Shown here piece after piece: positions 38,331 to 46,566 of a DNA stretch of 64,000 nt (position 1 is its first letter; every line of letters begins with the position of its first letter). The notes beneath the pieces are model-generated. The model did not search any database. It was not told the DNA's origin and was given only the letters and a program-made list of their open reading frames with translations. Source of the DNA: Porticoccaceae bacterium (GTDB lineage: Bacteria; Pseudomonadota; Gammaproteobacteria; Pseudomonadales; Porticoccaceae); assembly GCA_023228865.1 (NCBI GenBank), contig JALOAH010000009.1, positions 1 through 64,000 on the forward strand. The letters run 5' to 3'. A program made the translations under genes and the position numbers.

Positions 38331-39632
38331 ATGGCAGATATTCAACGTTTGAACGCGGCCGCCACCGATTTTGATAGCCGCCTTGACCGCCTTCTTGCCT
38401 GGGAGGCAGTGTCGGATCAGCGCGTCGCCGCGGTGGTTGGCGAGATTATCGCGGCGGTGCGCAGCCGCGGCGACGCCGCGCTGGTGGAGTACACCAATCG
38501 CTTCGATCGCCGCAACGTCGGCCAGGTTACCGACCTCGAAATAGAGCGCGCTGCCCTCACTGCCGCGCTGGCGGCAATTCCTGAGGATGCCCGCAGCGCT
38601 CTTGAAGCTGCGGCGCAACGCATACGCCATTACCACGATCACCAGAAGCAGGAGTCTTGGAGCTACACAGAAGCTGATGGCACGCGCCTGGGACAGCAGA
38701 TTACCGCCCTCGATCGCGTCGGCGTCTATGTGCCTGGCGGCAAGGCCAGCTACCCGTCGTCGGTATTGATGAATACCATTCCCGCCAAAGTTGCCGGTGT
38801 CGCCGAAGTGATTATGGTGGTGCCGGCGCCAGAGGGCGAGCTCAATCCCCTGGTGCTGGCGGCGGCGGCCATTGCCGGTGTCGATCGCGTCTTTACCCTT
38901 GGCGGAGCCCAGGCCGTGGCTGCTCTGGCCTACGGCACTGAATCTGTCCCCAGAGTGGACAAGATTGTCGGCCCCGGCAATATTTATGTGGCCACCGCCA
39001 AGCGCGCGGTTTTTGGCCAGGTGGGACTGGATATGGTGGCGGGACCTTCGGAGATTCTTGTCGTCTGTGACGGTCAAACCGATCCCGACTGGATTGCCAT
39101 GGATCTGCTGTCCCAGGCGGAACACGATGAAGACGCCCAGGCGCTGCTGATCAGTGCCGACGGCGCTTTTCTCGACAAGGTGGCCGCCAGTATCGACCGC
39201 TTATTGCCCAGTCTTGAACGCAGCGATATCGCCGCCGTGTCTGTGCAAAACCGCGGCGCTTTGATTCAAGTGCGGGATCTCGATGAGGCGGTGGCCTTGG
39301 TCAACCGTATCGCGCCAGAACATCTGGAGCTGTCGGTGGCCGATCCGGATGCCCTGTTGCCAAAGATCCGCCATGCCGGTGCGATTTTTATGGGGCGCTA
39401 TACCCCAGAGGCCGTCGGCGATTACTGCGCCGGGCCAAATCACGTCCTGCCCACATCGGCAACGGCGCGGTTTTCGTCGCCGCTGGGTGTCTATGATTTT
39501 CAGAAGCGCTCCTCGGTGATTTACTGCTCGCCAAAAGGCGCAGACAGCCTTGGTCGTATTGCCTCAACCCTGGCGCGGGGCGAGTCCCTGACGGCACACG
39601 CCCGTTCCGCTGAATACCGTCTGGAGGATTGA
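38331..39632 (+). CDS. hisD: Histidinol dehydrogenase HisD
   Basis: NAD- and zinc-dependent enzyme performing the last two oxidations of histidine synthesis. The 433-residue protein has [35 protein letters not shown] and the signature [17 protein letters not shown] with [13 protein letters not shown] [10 protein letters not shown]. Zinc ligands lie in the [10 protein letters not shown] region and near the C-terminal HAR block. Middle gene of hisG-hisD-hisC. Confidence 0.97.
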   Translation: MADIQRLNAAATDFDSRLDRLLAWEAVSDQRVAAVVGEIIAAVRSRGDAALVEYTNRFDRRNVGQVTDLEIERAALTAALAAIPEDARSALEAAAQRIRHYHDHQKQESWSYTEADGTRLGQQITALDRVGVYVPGGKASYPSSVLMNTIPAKVAGVAEVIMVVPAPEGELNPLVLAAAAIAGVDRVFTLGGAQAVAALAYGTESVPRVDKIVGPGNIYVATAKRAVFGQVGLDMVAGPSEILVVCDGQTDPDWIAMDLLSQAEHDEDAQALLISADGAFLDKVAASIDRLLPSLERSDIAAVSVQNRGALIQVRDLDEAVALVNRIAPEHLELSVADPDALLPKIRHAGAIFMGRYTPEAVGDYCAGPNHVLPTSATARFSSPLGVYDFQKRSSVIYCSPKGADSLGRIASTLARGESLTAHARSAEYRLED

Positions 39633-39639
39633 GGGAACC

Positions 39640-40701
39640 ATGTCAAACCCCTACTGGAGCAAGGTGGTCGCAGCGCTTGATCCCTATGTGCCCGGCGAGC
39701 AGCCCAAGCGCGACAATCTGGTCAAGCTCAACACCAATGAAAACCCCTTTGGGCCGTCGCCACAGGTGCTTGAAGCCATTCGCGCCTGCGCTGGCGACAA
39801 TCTGCGTCTCTATCCGCCACCGGAATCGGATCAGCTCAAAGACGCCATCGCCCTTTACTATGGTGTCGACAGAGACCAGGTGTTTGTCGGCAATGGCTCC
39901 GATGAGGTGCTGGCGCATATCTTCCATGGTTTTTTTAGCGGTCGCGACAAAAACATCCTTTTTCCCGATATCAGCTACAGTTTCTATCCGGTGTACTGCG
40001 GGCTTTACGGCATAGGCTTTGAGCAAATCCCCCTTGAGGTGGATTTTTCCCTTTGTCTCGATCGCTACGGTCAGGAAAATGGTGGCATTATTTTCCCCAA
40101 TCCCAACGCGCCGACGGGCATGGCCATTGCCGTCGCGGATATTGAGGCGCTGCTGCAGCGCAACAGCGCCTCTGTGGTGGTTGTCGATGAGGCCTATGTG
40201 GATTTTGGCGCTCAATCGGCAATTCCTCTGGTGGCGCGCTACCCCAATCTGCTGGTGGTGCAAACCCTGTCAAAGTCCCGCTCTCTCGCCGGGCTCAGGG
40301 TTGGTTTTGCAATAGGTGACAAGGGGCTGATCGAGGGTTTGGAACGGGTCAAAAACAGTTTTAATTCCTATCCCCTCGATCAGCTGGCCATTGCTGGAGC
40401 CGTGGCGTCCTTTGGTGATGAAGACTATTTCCAAAAGGTCAGGGCTGCGGTTATCGCCAACAGGGAGGCGCTTGTCGACGCCCTGTTGGCGCGGGGTTTT
40501 GAGGTGCTGCCGTCTGCAGCCAATTTTGTTTTCGCCCGCCATCCCCGTTATGGCGGCACAGCCCTTGGCCAAAGTCTGAGGGAATGGGATGTGGTGGTGA
40601 GGCATTTCAACAAAGCGCGAATTGCGGATTTTTTGCGCATTACCGTGGGTACAGAGCAACAAAATCAGCGTCTGATTAGTGCCCTCGATGAAATTCTTTG
40701 A
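39640..40701 (+). CDS. hisC: Histidinol-phosphate aminotransferase HisC
   Basis: PLP-dependent fold type I enzyme. The 353-residue protein has [13 protein letters not shown], the NPNAPTG motif that contacts [13 protein letters not shown], and the PLP lysine in [14 protein letters not shown]. It follows hisD by 7 bases and ends the operon; a MITE-like remnant lies just beyond its stop. Confidence 0.96.
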   Translation: MSNPYWSKVVAALDPYVPGEQPKRDNLVKLNTNENPFGPSPQVLEAIRACAGDNLRLYPPPESDQLKDAIALYYGVDRDQVFVGNGSDEVLAHIFHGFFSGRDKNILFPDISYSFYPVYCGLYGIGFEQIPLEVDFSLCLDRYGQENGGIIFPNPNAPTGMAIAVADIEALLQRNSASVVVVDEAYVDFGAQSAIPLVARYPNLLVVQTLSKSRSLAGLRVGFAIGDKGLIEGLERVKNSFNSYPLDQLAIAGAVASFGDEDYFQKVRAAVIANREALVDALLARGFEVLPSAANFVFARHPRYGGTALGQSLREWDVVVRHFNKARIADFLRITVGTEQQNQRLISALDEIL

Positions 40702-40802
40702 TCCTGACTTGACTGGTATTGGCTTGCGCTCCAGGCATTGAGGGTAACCGCCTGATTGGCTTGTTTTGACCTTGATTCAGTGCCGCTGCATTCAGGCGCT
40801 AA

Positions 40803-40883
40803 GGGCGCTGATTTAGCGCCAAAGCCAGGATTTTCGTCATTTCCGCGCCTGTGCGGGAATGACGACTTGCGTAAGTGCCATTC
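40803..40883. mobile_element. Shortened copy of the 9.9-kb MITE-like family
   Basis: GGCGCTGATTTAGCGCCAAAG, one base over the motif core, continues through AGGATTTTCGTCATTTCCGCG and ends TGCGGGAATGACGACTTGCG and AAGTGCCATTC. Left and right arms align with those of the element at 9865-9996, but the central part is deleted, leaving about 80 bp. No flanking direct repeat was evident. Confidence 0.6.
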
Positions 40884-40962
40884 AACCCAAACGCCTTCAG
40901 CTAAATGGGTAGATTGTGCTGAGGAACCAAACCCAGCCAATTCAAGCCATTCTGGAAAATCA

Positions 40963-42108
40963 TCAGTTTTGCGACGGCCTTGTGCCGGCAACGGTGGTGA
41001 CGGAAATTTTTTCTCCGTCGCGCACCACATCCACATGAATGCTGTCCCCCGGCATCAGGTCGGCAATAATGTTGGTTCCCTGCCTGCCGTCGCCCACCAG
41101 CTGGCCGTTGATATGGGTGATGATATCGCCGGGAAGAAGCCCGGCGAGATGGGCGGGGCCATTGATGTGAATGTCGGTAATAATCAGGCCGCGGGGTGGA
41201 TTGAGGCCGAGGCGGGCGGCTACATCGGGAGCCAGCTGTTGCGCCTGCACGCCGAGCCAGCCGCGAATGACTCGGCCGTGCTTGACGATATCCTCCATAA
41301 CCCGCACCGCCGTGTCTGCGGGAATGGCGAAACCCAGCCCCACCGAACTGCTCTCATTGAGAATCGCTGAATTAATTCCCAGCAGGTTGCCGTAAGTGTC
41401 GATAAGGGCGCCGCCGGAATTGCCGGGGTTGATGGCGGCATCTGTCTGGAGAAAATTTTCAAAGGTGTTAAGCCCCAGGCCGCGGCCGGTGGCGCTGATA
41501 ATGCCCTGGGAAACAGACTGGCCAACGCCGAAAGGATTGCCAATGGCCAGGGTGACGTCCCCGACCTTGGCTTTCTGGGGGTCGCCTATGCTGATGGGGG
41601 TGAGATTTTTCAGGTCGATTTTTAACACCGCGAGATCCGTGTCCGGGTCGACGCCGACGATGGTGGCCTGGGCTTCACGGCCGTCGTGGAGGAGAATCAC
41701 GATCTGGTCGGCACCGCTGACGACATGGTTGTTGGTGAGGATAAAGCCGCTGCCGCTGACGATAACTCCAGAGCCCAGGGAGGATTCCATGCGTTTTTGC
41801 TGCGGCAGGCTGCCACTGTTAAAAAAACGGCGGAAAAACGGGTCGTTAAGCAGGGGGTGCTGGCGCTCCCTGGTGATGCTTTTGCTGGTGTAGATATTGA
41901 CAACCGCAGGGGCGGCGCGGGCGACGGCGCTCGCGTAGGATGCTGGACCCTCCCAGCTGGAGCTGGGGGCGAGCTCATTGACGGTGATGTTGTTGTCCGC
42001 TGCCGGCGGTTCGAGAACTTTGGGCATCAGCAGGACAATCAGAGCCGCAGTTAAAAGACCGGTAAGAACGGGCCAGCTGAGATAGCGAAAAATGCGACCG
42101 AAAGACAC
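40963..42108 (-). CDS. algW: DegS/AlgW-type periplasmic serine protease
   Basis: Membrane-anchored HtrA protease that senses misfolded outer-membrane proteins and begins cleavage of the anti-sigma factor of the sigma-E type regulon. The 381-residue protein has one N-terminal helix (VLTGLLTAALIVLLMP), a trypsin-like domain with His128 (TNNHVV), Asp158 (DTDLAVLK) and Ser231 (NPGNSGGAL), and a single PDZ domain (about 275-370). One PDZ and no cleavable signal separate it from DegP/MucD. Pseudomonas has algW at the same place beside hisC. Confidence 0.93.
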   Translation of the reverse strand: MSFGRIFRYLSWPVLTGLLTAALIVLLMPKVLEPPAADNNITVNELAPSSSWEGPASYASAVARAAPAVVNIYTSKSITRERQHPLLNDPFFRRFFNSGSLPQQKRMESSLGSGVIVSGSGFILTNNHVVSGADQIVILLHDGREAQATIVGVDPDTDLAVLKIDLKNLTPISIGDPQKAKVGDVTLAIGNPFGVGQSVSQGIISATGRGLGLNTFENFLQTDAAINPGNSGGALIDTYGNLLGINSAILNESSSVGLGFAIPADTAVRVMEDIVKHGRVIRGWLGVQAQQLAPDVAARLGLNPPRGLIITDIHINGPAHLAGLLPGDIITHINGQLVGDGRQGTNIIADLMPGDSIHVDVVRDGEKISVTTVAGTRPSQN

Positions 42109-42159
42109 TTTGTGGCTGGCTCCTTTTATTATCGCCCCGAACCCTGTGCGGTGAGGGTG

Positions 42160-42678
42160 TCAGGAAATTTTCATTGTGGGGTCGTCATCGTCGTCATCGG
42201 TGCCGCCGCTGGTTTTGATATCCAGGCCGCGAATATTGATGTCGCCCTGGCGCAAATCCGTCAGCCCATAGCTTTCGCTGAGTACGCCGCCGGGTACGCT
42301 GGGGGCGTAATCTTTGGGGGGTTCAGCGGGTATTGACGACAGAATCTGGGGTCTGCTGTCGGCGCTGAGGCCGACAAACACGGCATCCTGTACCTGGCGA
42401 CTGATTTCCGGTGCCGACAGCCTCATGGCGCTGGTGGCCAATTGTTCGGCAACCTCCCGGTGGCTGCGGGTCATGTCCTTGATCAGCTCCGAGGTTTTTA
42501 CCAGGTGTTCGGAGACATCCCGCTGGTAGGTTTTGAGTTCATCTTCTTTTTGCCTGATGGTCTCTTCAAGTTCGCGACGCTTTTTTTCCTGGGGCGACAG
42601 GGTGCGGGTGAGCAGAGAGCCGGCGGCAAGGCCGACAAGCAGACAGACAGCAGCAATTACAATGGTTGTCACATCCAC
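42160..42678 (-). CDS. YhcB/ZapG-like membrane protein (DUF1043)
   Basis: A 172-residue protein with an N-terminal transmembrane helix (TIVIAAVCLLVGLAAGSLL), a coiled coil (about 30-95, KKRRELEETIRQKEDELKTY), and an acidic low-complexity tail (GGTDDDDDDPTM). This is the YhcB layout; the E. coli homologue (also called ZapG/LapD) is linked to cell envelope growth and division. Adjacent to algW and near zapE, as in related genomes. Confidence 0.82.
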   Translation of the reverse strand: MDVTTIVIAAVCLLVGLAAGSLLTRTLSPQEKKRRELEETIRQKEDELKTYQRDVSEHLVKTSELIKDMTRSHREVAEQLATSAMRLSAPEISRQVQDAVFVGLSADSRPQILSSIPAEPPKDYAPSVPGGVLSESYGLTDLRQGDINIRGLDIKTSGGTDDDDDDPTMKIS

Positions 42679-42824
42679 GATATTATCCTTTTGCAGTACA
42701 ACTAAACCGGATCTACGAGGCTGCCAGTATACGTGATAATGGCGCCTTATTCCCGCCTGTTGGTCAAAATTACCCAGAGTAATTAAGATAGCAGCCCTTC
42801 AGCACTTGCTTTAAGGAACTCCAG

Positions 42825-43508
42825 ATGTCGTCTGCCAAAGAGGAAAAATTGCTTATCCCCGGTTCAGCGGGAATGTTGGAACTGGCCTTTCGCGAAGGTT
42901 CGCGAGAGGGGATTTTCGCCAGCAGGGGTTATTGCGCCGTGGTGTGCCATCCCCATCCCCTCCATGGCGGCACCATGGATAACAAGGTGGTGACCACGCT
43001 GGTGCGCACCTATGTCGAACTCGGCGTTCCGGTGGCGCGGTTTAATTTTCGCGGTGTCGGTGCCAGTGAAGGATGCCACGACCAGGGCATTGGCGAAGTC
43101 GACGATCTGCGCAGAGTGGTCGAATGGCTCAAATTGCGCATTGGCAGCAACAGGGTGCTGCTCGCCGGCTTCTCTTTTGGCGCTGGCGTCGTCAGCAGCG
43201 CTTGTTTTGCCCTTGCCGATGTGGTGCATGGAGTGTTTGTCGCTCCGCCCGTTGGGCGCTACAATTTCGCGCCGGATCAGCCCGGTGGCAGCGAACTCGT
43301 TGCCAGGGGCGGTTACCCCTGTCCCTTCTGCGTGGCCATGGGGGGGCGGGATGAGCTGGTTGATCCCGCTCAGGTTTACGCCTGGGCGCGAACCCTGAAT
43401 CCGGCTCCCGACATTATCGCCATTCCCGAAGCCAGCCATTTTTTTCACGGGCAACTGGTCAGGCTGCGGGAGGAGTTGGCCGCTGTTCTGCTGCGCCAGC
43501 TGGGTTGA
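42825..43508 (+). CDS. Alpha/beta hydrolase (COG2945-type)
   Basis: A 227-residue cytoplasmic hydrolase. It has the oxyanion block CHPHPLHGGTMDNKV, nucleophile elbow GFSFGAG, a likely acid in GGRDELVD and the catalytic His in ASHFFHG. The family is described as predicted hydrolases of the dienelactone hydrolase superfamily; no substrate is established. It lies ahead of zapE with 36 bases between. Confidence 0.8.
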   Translation: MSSAKEEKLLIPGSAGMLELAFREGSREGIFASRGYCAVVCHPHPLHGGTMDNKVVTTLVRTYVELGVPVARFNFRGVGASEGCHDQGIGEVDDLRRVVEWLKLRIGSNRVLLAGFSFGAGVVSSACFALADVVHGVFVAPPVGRYNFAPDQPGGSELVARGGYPCPFCVAMGGRDELVDPAQVYAWARTLNPAPDIIAIPEASHFFHGQLVRLREELAAVLLRQLG

Positions 43509-43544
43509 AAGTCGACATCCTTGTCATTTACTTCAGGATATTCA

Positions 43545-44645
43545 ATGCCAACACCCTATGAAAGATACCGTCGAGACCTGGCTTCTCCAGGTTTTGTTCA
43601 TGACGCTGCCCAGGAAAATGCGGTGCTCGAGCTTCAGGATCTCCACGACCGGCTGATCGTAAAAGCCACCTCCAAAGGAGTGCTGAGCCGGCTGTTGCCA
43701 GGGAAGAAGAAAAATACTGCTCCCGAACGGGGGCTTTATTTTTGGGGAGGTGTTGGCCGCGGCAAAACCTATCTGATGGATAATTTTTACGAAAGCCTGC
43801 CCTTTGAGGAAAAAATGCGGGCGCACTTTCACCGTTTTATGCGTCGTGTCCACGCAGAGCTGAAGGCGCTTAGCGGTGAAAAGAATCCCCTCGAAAAAGT
43901 CGCCGACCGCATCGCCGCTGAGGCCAGGGTAATTTGTTTTGACGAGTTCTTTGTTTCCGATATTACCGACGCCATGATTCTCGGCACCTTGCTGGGGCAT
44001 TTGTTTGAGCGCGGCGTATCCCTGGTGGCCACGTCCAATATTGTCCCCGACGGCCTTTACAAGGATGGCCTGCAGCGCCAGCGCTTTCTCCCCGCCATCG
44101 CCTTGCTCAAGGAGCACTGTAAGGTCATCAATGTGGACGGCGGTGTCGACTACCGTTTGCGGGCGCTGAAAAAGGCGGAAATTTACCACAGCCCCCTGGG
44201 TTGCGAGGCGGATGAGGCCTTGACCGCAGCCTTCAAAAGCCTGGTGCCAGCGATGGAGGAAATTTGTACAGATGCCGATATTCAGGTTGAGGGTCGCAAG
44301 ATACCCTCAAGGTTTGTCGGCGAAGACGTGGTCTGGTTCGATTTCAAGGCGCTCTGCGACGGCCCTCGCAGCCAGAATGACTACATTGAAATTGCCCGGG
44401 AGTTTCACGCCGTTCTGGTCAGCAATGTGCCCCAGTTGCAGGGGTCGATGGAGGATCAGGCGCGCCGTTTTATCAATATGGTGGATGAATTTTACGATCG
44501 CGGCGTCAAGTTGATTGTCTCTGCCGCTGTGAATCTTGAAGACATTTATGCAGGTTCGCGCCTGGTGTTTGAGTTTGAGCGTACCCGCAGCCGCCTTCTT
44601 GAAATGCAATCCCATGAATATCTTGCCAGGCCACATAAACCCTAG
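43545..44645 (+). CDS. zapE: Cell division ATPase ZapE (AFG1 family)
   Basis: A 366-residue P-loop ATPase with Walker A GGVGRGKTYLMDNFYE and Walker B VICFDEFFVSDITDAMIL. ZapE associates with the division ring in enterics and belongs to the AFG1/LACE1 family. The start MPTPYERY at 43545 is preferred to a frame start eight codons earlier. The final codons and stop (CATAAACCCTAG) are repeated 20 bases downstream. In Pseudomonas it also precedes rplM-rpsI. Confidence 0.92.
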   Translation: MPTPYERYRRDLASPGFVHDAAQENAVLELQDLHDRLIVKATSKGVLSRLLPGKKKNTAPERGLYFWGGVGRGKTYLMDNFYESLPFEEKMRAHFHRFMRRVHAELKALSGEKNPLEKVADRIAAEARVICFDEFFVSDITDAMILGTLLGHLFERGVSLVATSNIVPDGLYKDGLQRQRFLPAIALLKEHCKVINVDGGVDYRLRALKKAEIYHSPLGCEADEALTAAFKSLVPAMEEICTDADIQVEGRKIPSRFVGEDVVWFDFKALCDGPRSQNDYIEIAREFHAVLVSNVPQLQGSMEDQARRFINMVDEFYDRGVKLIVSAAVNLEDIYAGSRLVFEFERTRSRLLEMQSHEYLARPHKP

Positions 44646-44687
44646 CTATGCCTCATAAACCCTAGGAAGTCTGGCGGGAAATTGCAG

Positions 44688-44711
44688 ATCGGCAACCGTT
44701 TGCCGATTTTT
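44688..44711 (+). terminator. Intrinsic terminator after zapE
   Basis: ATCGGCAA and TTGCCGAT form an 8-bp stem around CCGT, followed by TTTT, about 45 bases past the zapE stop. Confidence 0.65.
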
Positions 44712-44875
44712 CACTGGATTTCCCGCGAACTCAGTGGGAGAATTCAGGCCGCTGCTGCAACTTGCGGGTTGGCGTATTTGTTGAAAAACGGCATTAATCG
44801 GGGTGGGCAATCCTCGAAATGTTGCCAGTGGTGCTGGTGGCGGGGGTGCTGGCAAAATAAAAAGCAAAAGCCTAC

Positions 44876-44904
44876 TTGAAATGCGCCGCTCCCGTGGGTA
44901 GAAT
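44876..44904 (+). promoter_or_regulatory. Sigma-70 promoter of rplM-rpsI
   Basis: TTGAAA at 44876-44881 and TAGAAT at 44899-44904 are separated by exactly 17 bases, 42 bases ahead of the rplM start. A TG one base or so upstream region (GTGGG) may extend the -10. Confidence 0.75.
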
Positions 44905-44946
44905 TCGCCCTCTTTTTTGAACCCCCCTGACATCAGGCAGGAAAAG

Positions 44947-45375
44947 ATGAAAACATTCAGTGCAAAAGCCGAGACCGTAACCCACGACTGGTTCGTGGTC
45001 GATGCCTCAGACAAGGTTCTGGGTCGTATTGCTGCGGATATCGCCACCAGGCTGCGCGGTAAGCATAAGCCCGAATATACTCCCCATGTTGATACTGGCG
45101 ACTATATTGTTGTGATCAATGCAGAAAAAGTACGTGTTACTGGCAATAAAGCCAAAGACAAAAAGTACTATCACCACACAGGTTATATCGGCGGCATCAA
45201 GGAAATCAGTTTTGAAAAGCTGATTGACAAGGCGCCAGAACGCGCCATTGAGACCGCTGTTAAAGGTATGTTGCCCAGGGGTCCCCTTGGTCGCGCCATG
45301 CTCAAGAAGCTGAAAGTCTATGCGGGTGACCAGCATCCCCATAGCGCCCAGCAACCACAAGAACTGACTATCTGA
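44947..45375 (+). CDS. rplM: 50S ribosomal protein L13
   Basis: A 142-residue early-assembly 23S rRNA-binding protein: [39 protein letters not shown] and the C-terminal [14 protein letters not shown] are typical of bacterial L13. An AGGAAA site precedes the ATG; the longer open frame begins ten codons upstream without support. Cotranscribed with rpsI, 15 bases downstream. Confidence 0.98.
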   Translation: MKTFSAKAETVTHDWFVVDASDKVLGRIAADIATRLRGKHKPEYTPHVDTGDYIVVINAEKVRVTGNKAKDKKYYHHTGYIGGIKEISFEKLIDKAPERAIETAVKGMLPRGPLGRAMLKKLKVYAGDQHPHSAQQPQELTI

Positions 45376-45390
45376 GACGGATTGTAGACA

Positions 45391-45783
45391 ATGGCAGATA
45401 ACCAATACTACGGAACCGGTCGTCGCAAAACCTCTTCAGCTCGGGTATTTCTGAAGAGTGGTTCAGGCGTGATCACTATCAATAACCGCACCATCGAAAG
45501 CTACTTTGGCCGCGAAGTGGCGCGCATGGTCGTGCGTCAGCCCCTGGAGCTTACCCAGACCGGTGACAAATTCGATGCCCACATCACGGTTGTCGGCGGC
45601 GGCAGCTTCGGTCAGGCCGGTGCAATCCGTCACGGTATTTCCCGTGCGCTGCTCCAGTATGACGAGAACCTCCGCTCGCCCCTTCGTCAGGCCGGTCTGC
45701 TCACTCGCGATGCCCGCGAAGTTGAGCGTAAAAAAGTGGGTCTGCACAAGGCGCGTAAAAAGCCACAGTTCTCCAAGCGTTAA
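45391..45783 (+). CDS. rpsI: 30S ribosomal protein S9
   Basis: A 130-residue protein with the signature [20 protein letters not shown] and the basic C-terminus [11 protein letters not shown], whose last residues reach the P-site tRNA. It ends the rplM-rpsI operon and is followed by an intrinsic terminator. Confidence 0.98.
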   Translation: MADNQYYGTGRRKTSSARVFLKSGSGVITINNRTIESYFGREVARMVVRQPLELTQTGDKFDAHITVVGGGSFGQAGAIRHGISRALLQYDENLRSPLRQAGLLTRDAREVERKKVGLHKARKKPQFSKR

Positions 45784-45806
45784 TCGGAACTGTTGTTTCT
45801 GTACTC

Positions 45807-45837
45807 AAATGCCCGGCTTTTTGTCGGGCATTTTTGT
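45807..45837 (+). terminator. Intrinsic terminator after rpsI
   Basis: AAATGCCCG (45807-45815) pairs with CGGGCATTT (45825-45833), followed by further Ts, 24 bases past the rpsI stop. Confidence 0.85.
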
Positions 45838-45878
45838 TTGTTTTTTCATGGGGTTGCGGTGCGTTTTGGCATCTTTGC

Positions 45879-45907
45879 TTGTCAATGACGGTACTTTTCT
45901 TTAACAT
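45879..45907 (+). promoter_or_regulatory. Sigma-70 promoter of petA-petBC
   Basis: TTGTCA at 45879-45884 and TAACAT at 45902-45907 with a 17-base spacer, 54 bases ahead of the petA start and downstream of the rpsI terminator. Confidence 0.6.
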
Positions 45908-45960
45908 TGCACGCCATTTTAACCCTTCCAGTCGAGATTCTTTGCTTAACGGAGAGACTC

Positions 45961-46566
45961 ATGAGCAATGATGGTGTCAATCAAGGGCGTCGACGCTTCC
46001 TTACCGGTGCAACCTGTGTTGTAGGTGCAGTTGGTGTAGTCGGAGCAGCAGTACCCTTTGTCGGATCCTGGAACCCGAGTGCCAAGGCGAAAGCCGCCGG
46101 TGCCCCGGTGAAGGCTAATATCAGCAAAATCGAACCAGGTCAGATGATCACCGTCGAATGGCGCGGCAAGCCGGTTTATATTCTGCGGCGCACCGAAGAG
46201 GCTCTCGCCTCCCTGGATCAGACAACGGACAAGATCCGCGATCCGAATTCTGCTGAATCCAATCAGCCCAGCTATGTAGATCCCGCCAACCGCGCCATCA
46301 AACCGGAATACCTCGTTCTGGTCGGTCTTTGTACCCACTTGGGCTGCGCGCCCATGTTTCGCCCGGAGGTAGGTGTGGATCCCGCTACCGGTGATACAAA
46401 CAAAGAATGGGTCGGCGGCTTCTTCTGCCCCTGCCACGGTTCCAAGTTTGATCTGGCGGGGCGCGTCTACCAGGGTGTTCCTGCGCCGACCAATCTGGAA
46501 GTGCCGCCTTACGCCTATGAAAGCGACGCAGTCATTGTTATTGGTATCGACGAGGGAGCAGCATAA
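45961..46566 (+). CDS. petA: Ubiquinol-cytochrome c reductase Rieske iron-sulfur subunit
   Basis: A 201-residue subunit of the bc1 complex carrying a [2Fe-2S] cluster. The N-terminus has a Tat-type RRRFL motif and an uncleaved transmembrane anchor (about 15-40). Cluster ligands lie in CTHLGCAP and CPCHGSKFD, with the two Cys and two His of the Rieske pair. It overlaps petBC by one base. The frame extends upstream to 45907, but MSNDGVNQGRR with an ACGGAGAG site is the proper start. Confidence 0.96.
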   Translation: MSNDGVNQGRRRFLTGATCVVGAVGVVGAAVPFVGSWNPSAKAKAAGAPVKANISKIEPGQMITVEWRGKPVYILRRTEEALASLDQTTDKIRDPNSAESNQPSYVDPANRAIKPEYLVLVGLCTHLGCAPMFRPEVGVDPATGDTNKEWVGGFFCPCHGSKFDLAGRVYQGVPAPTNLEVPPYAYESDAVIVIGIDEGAA

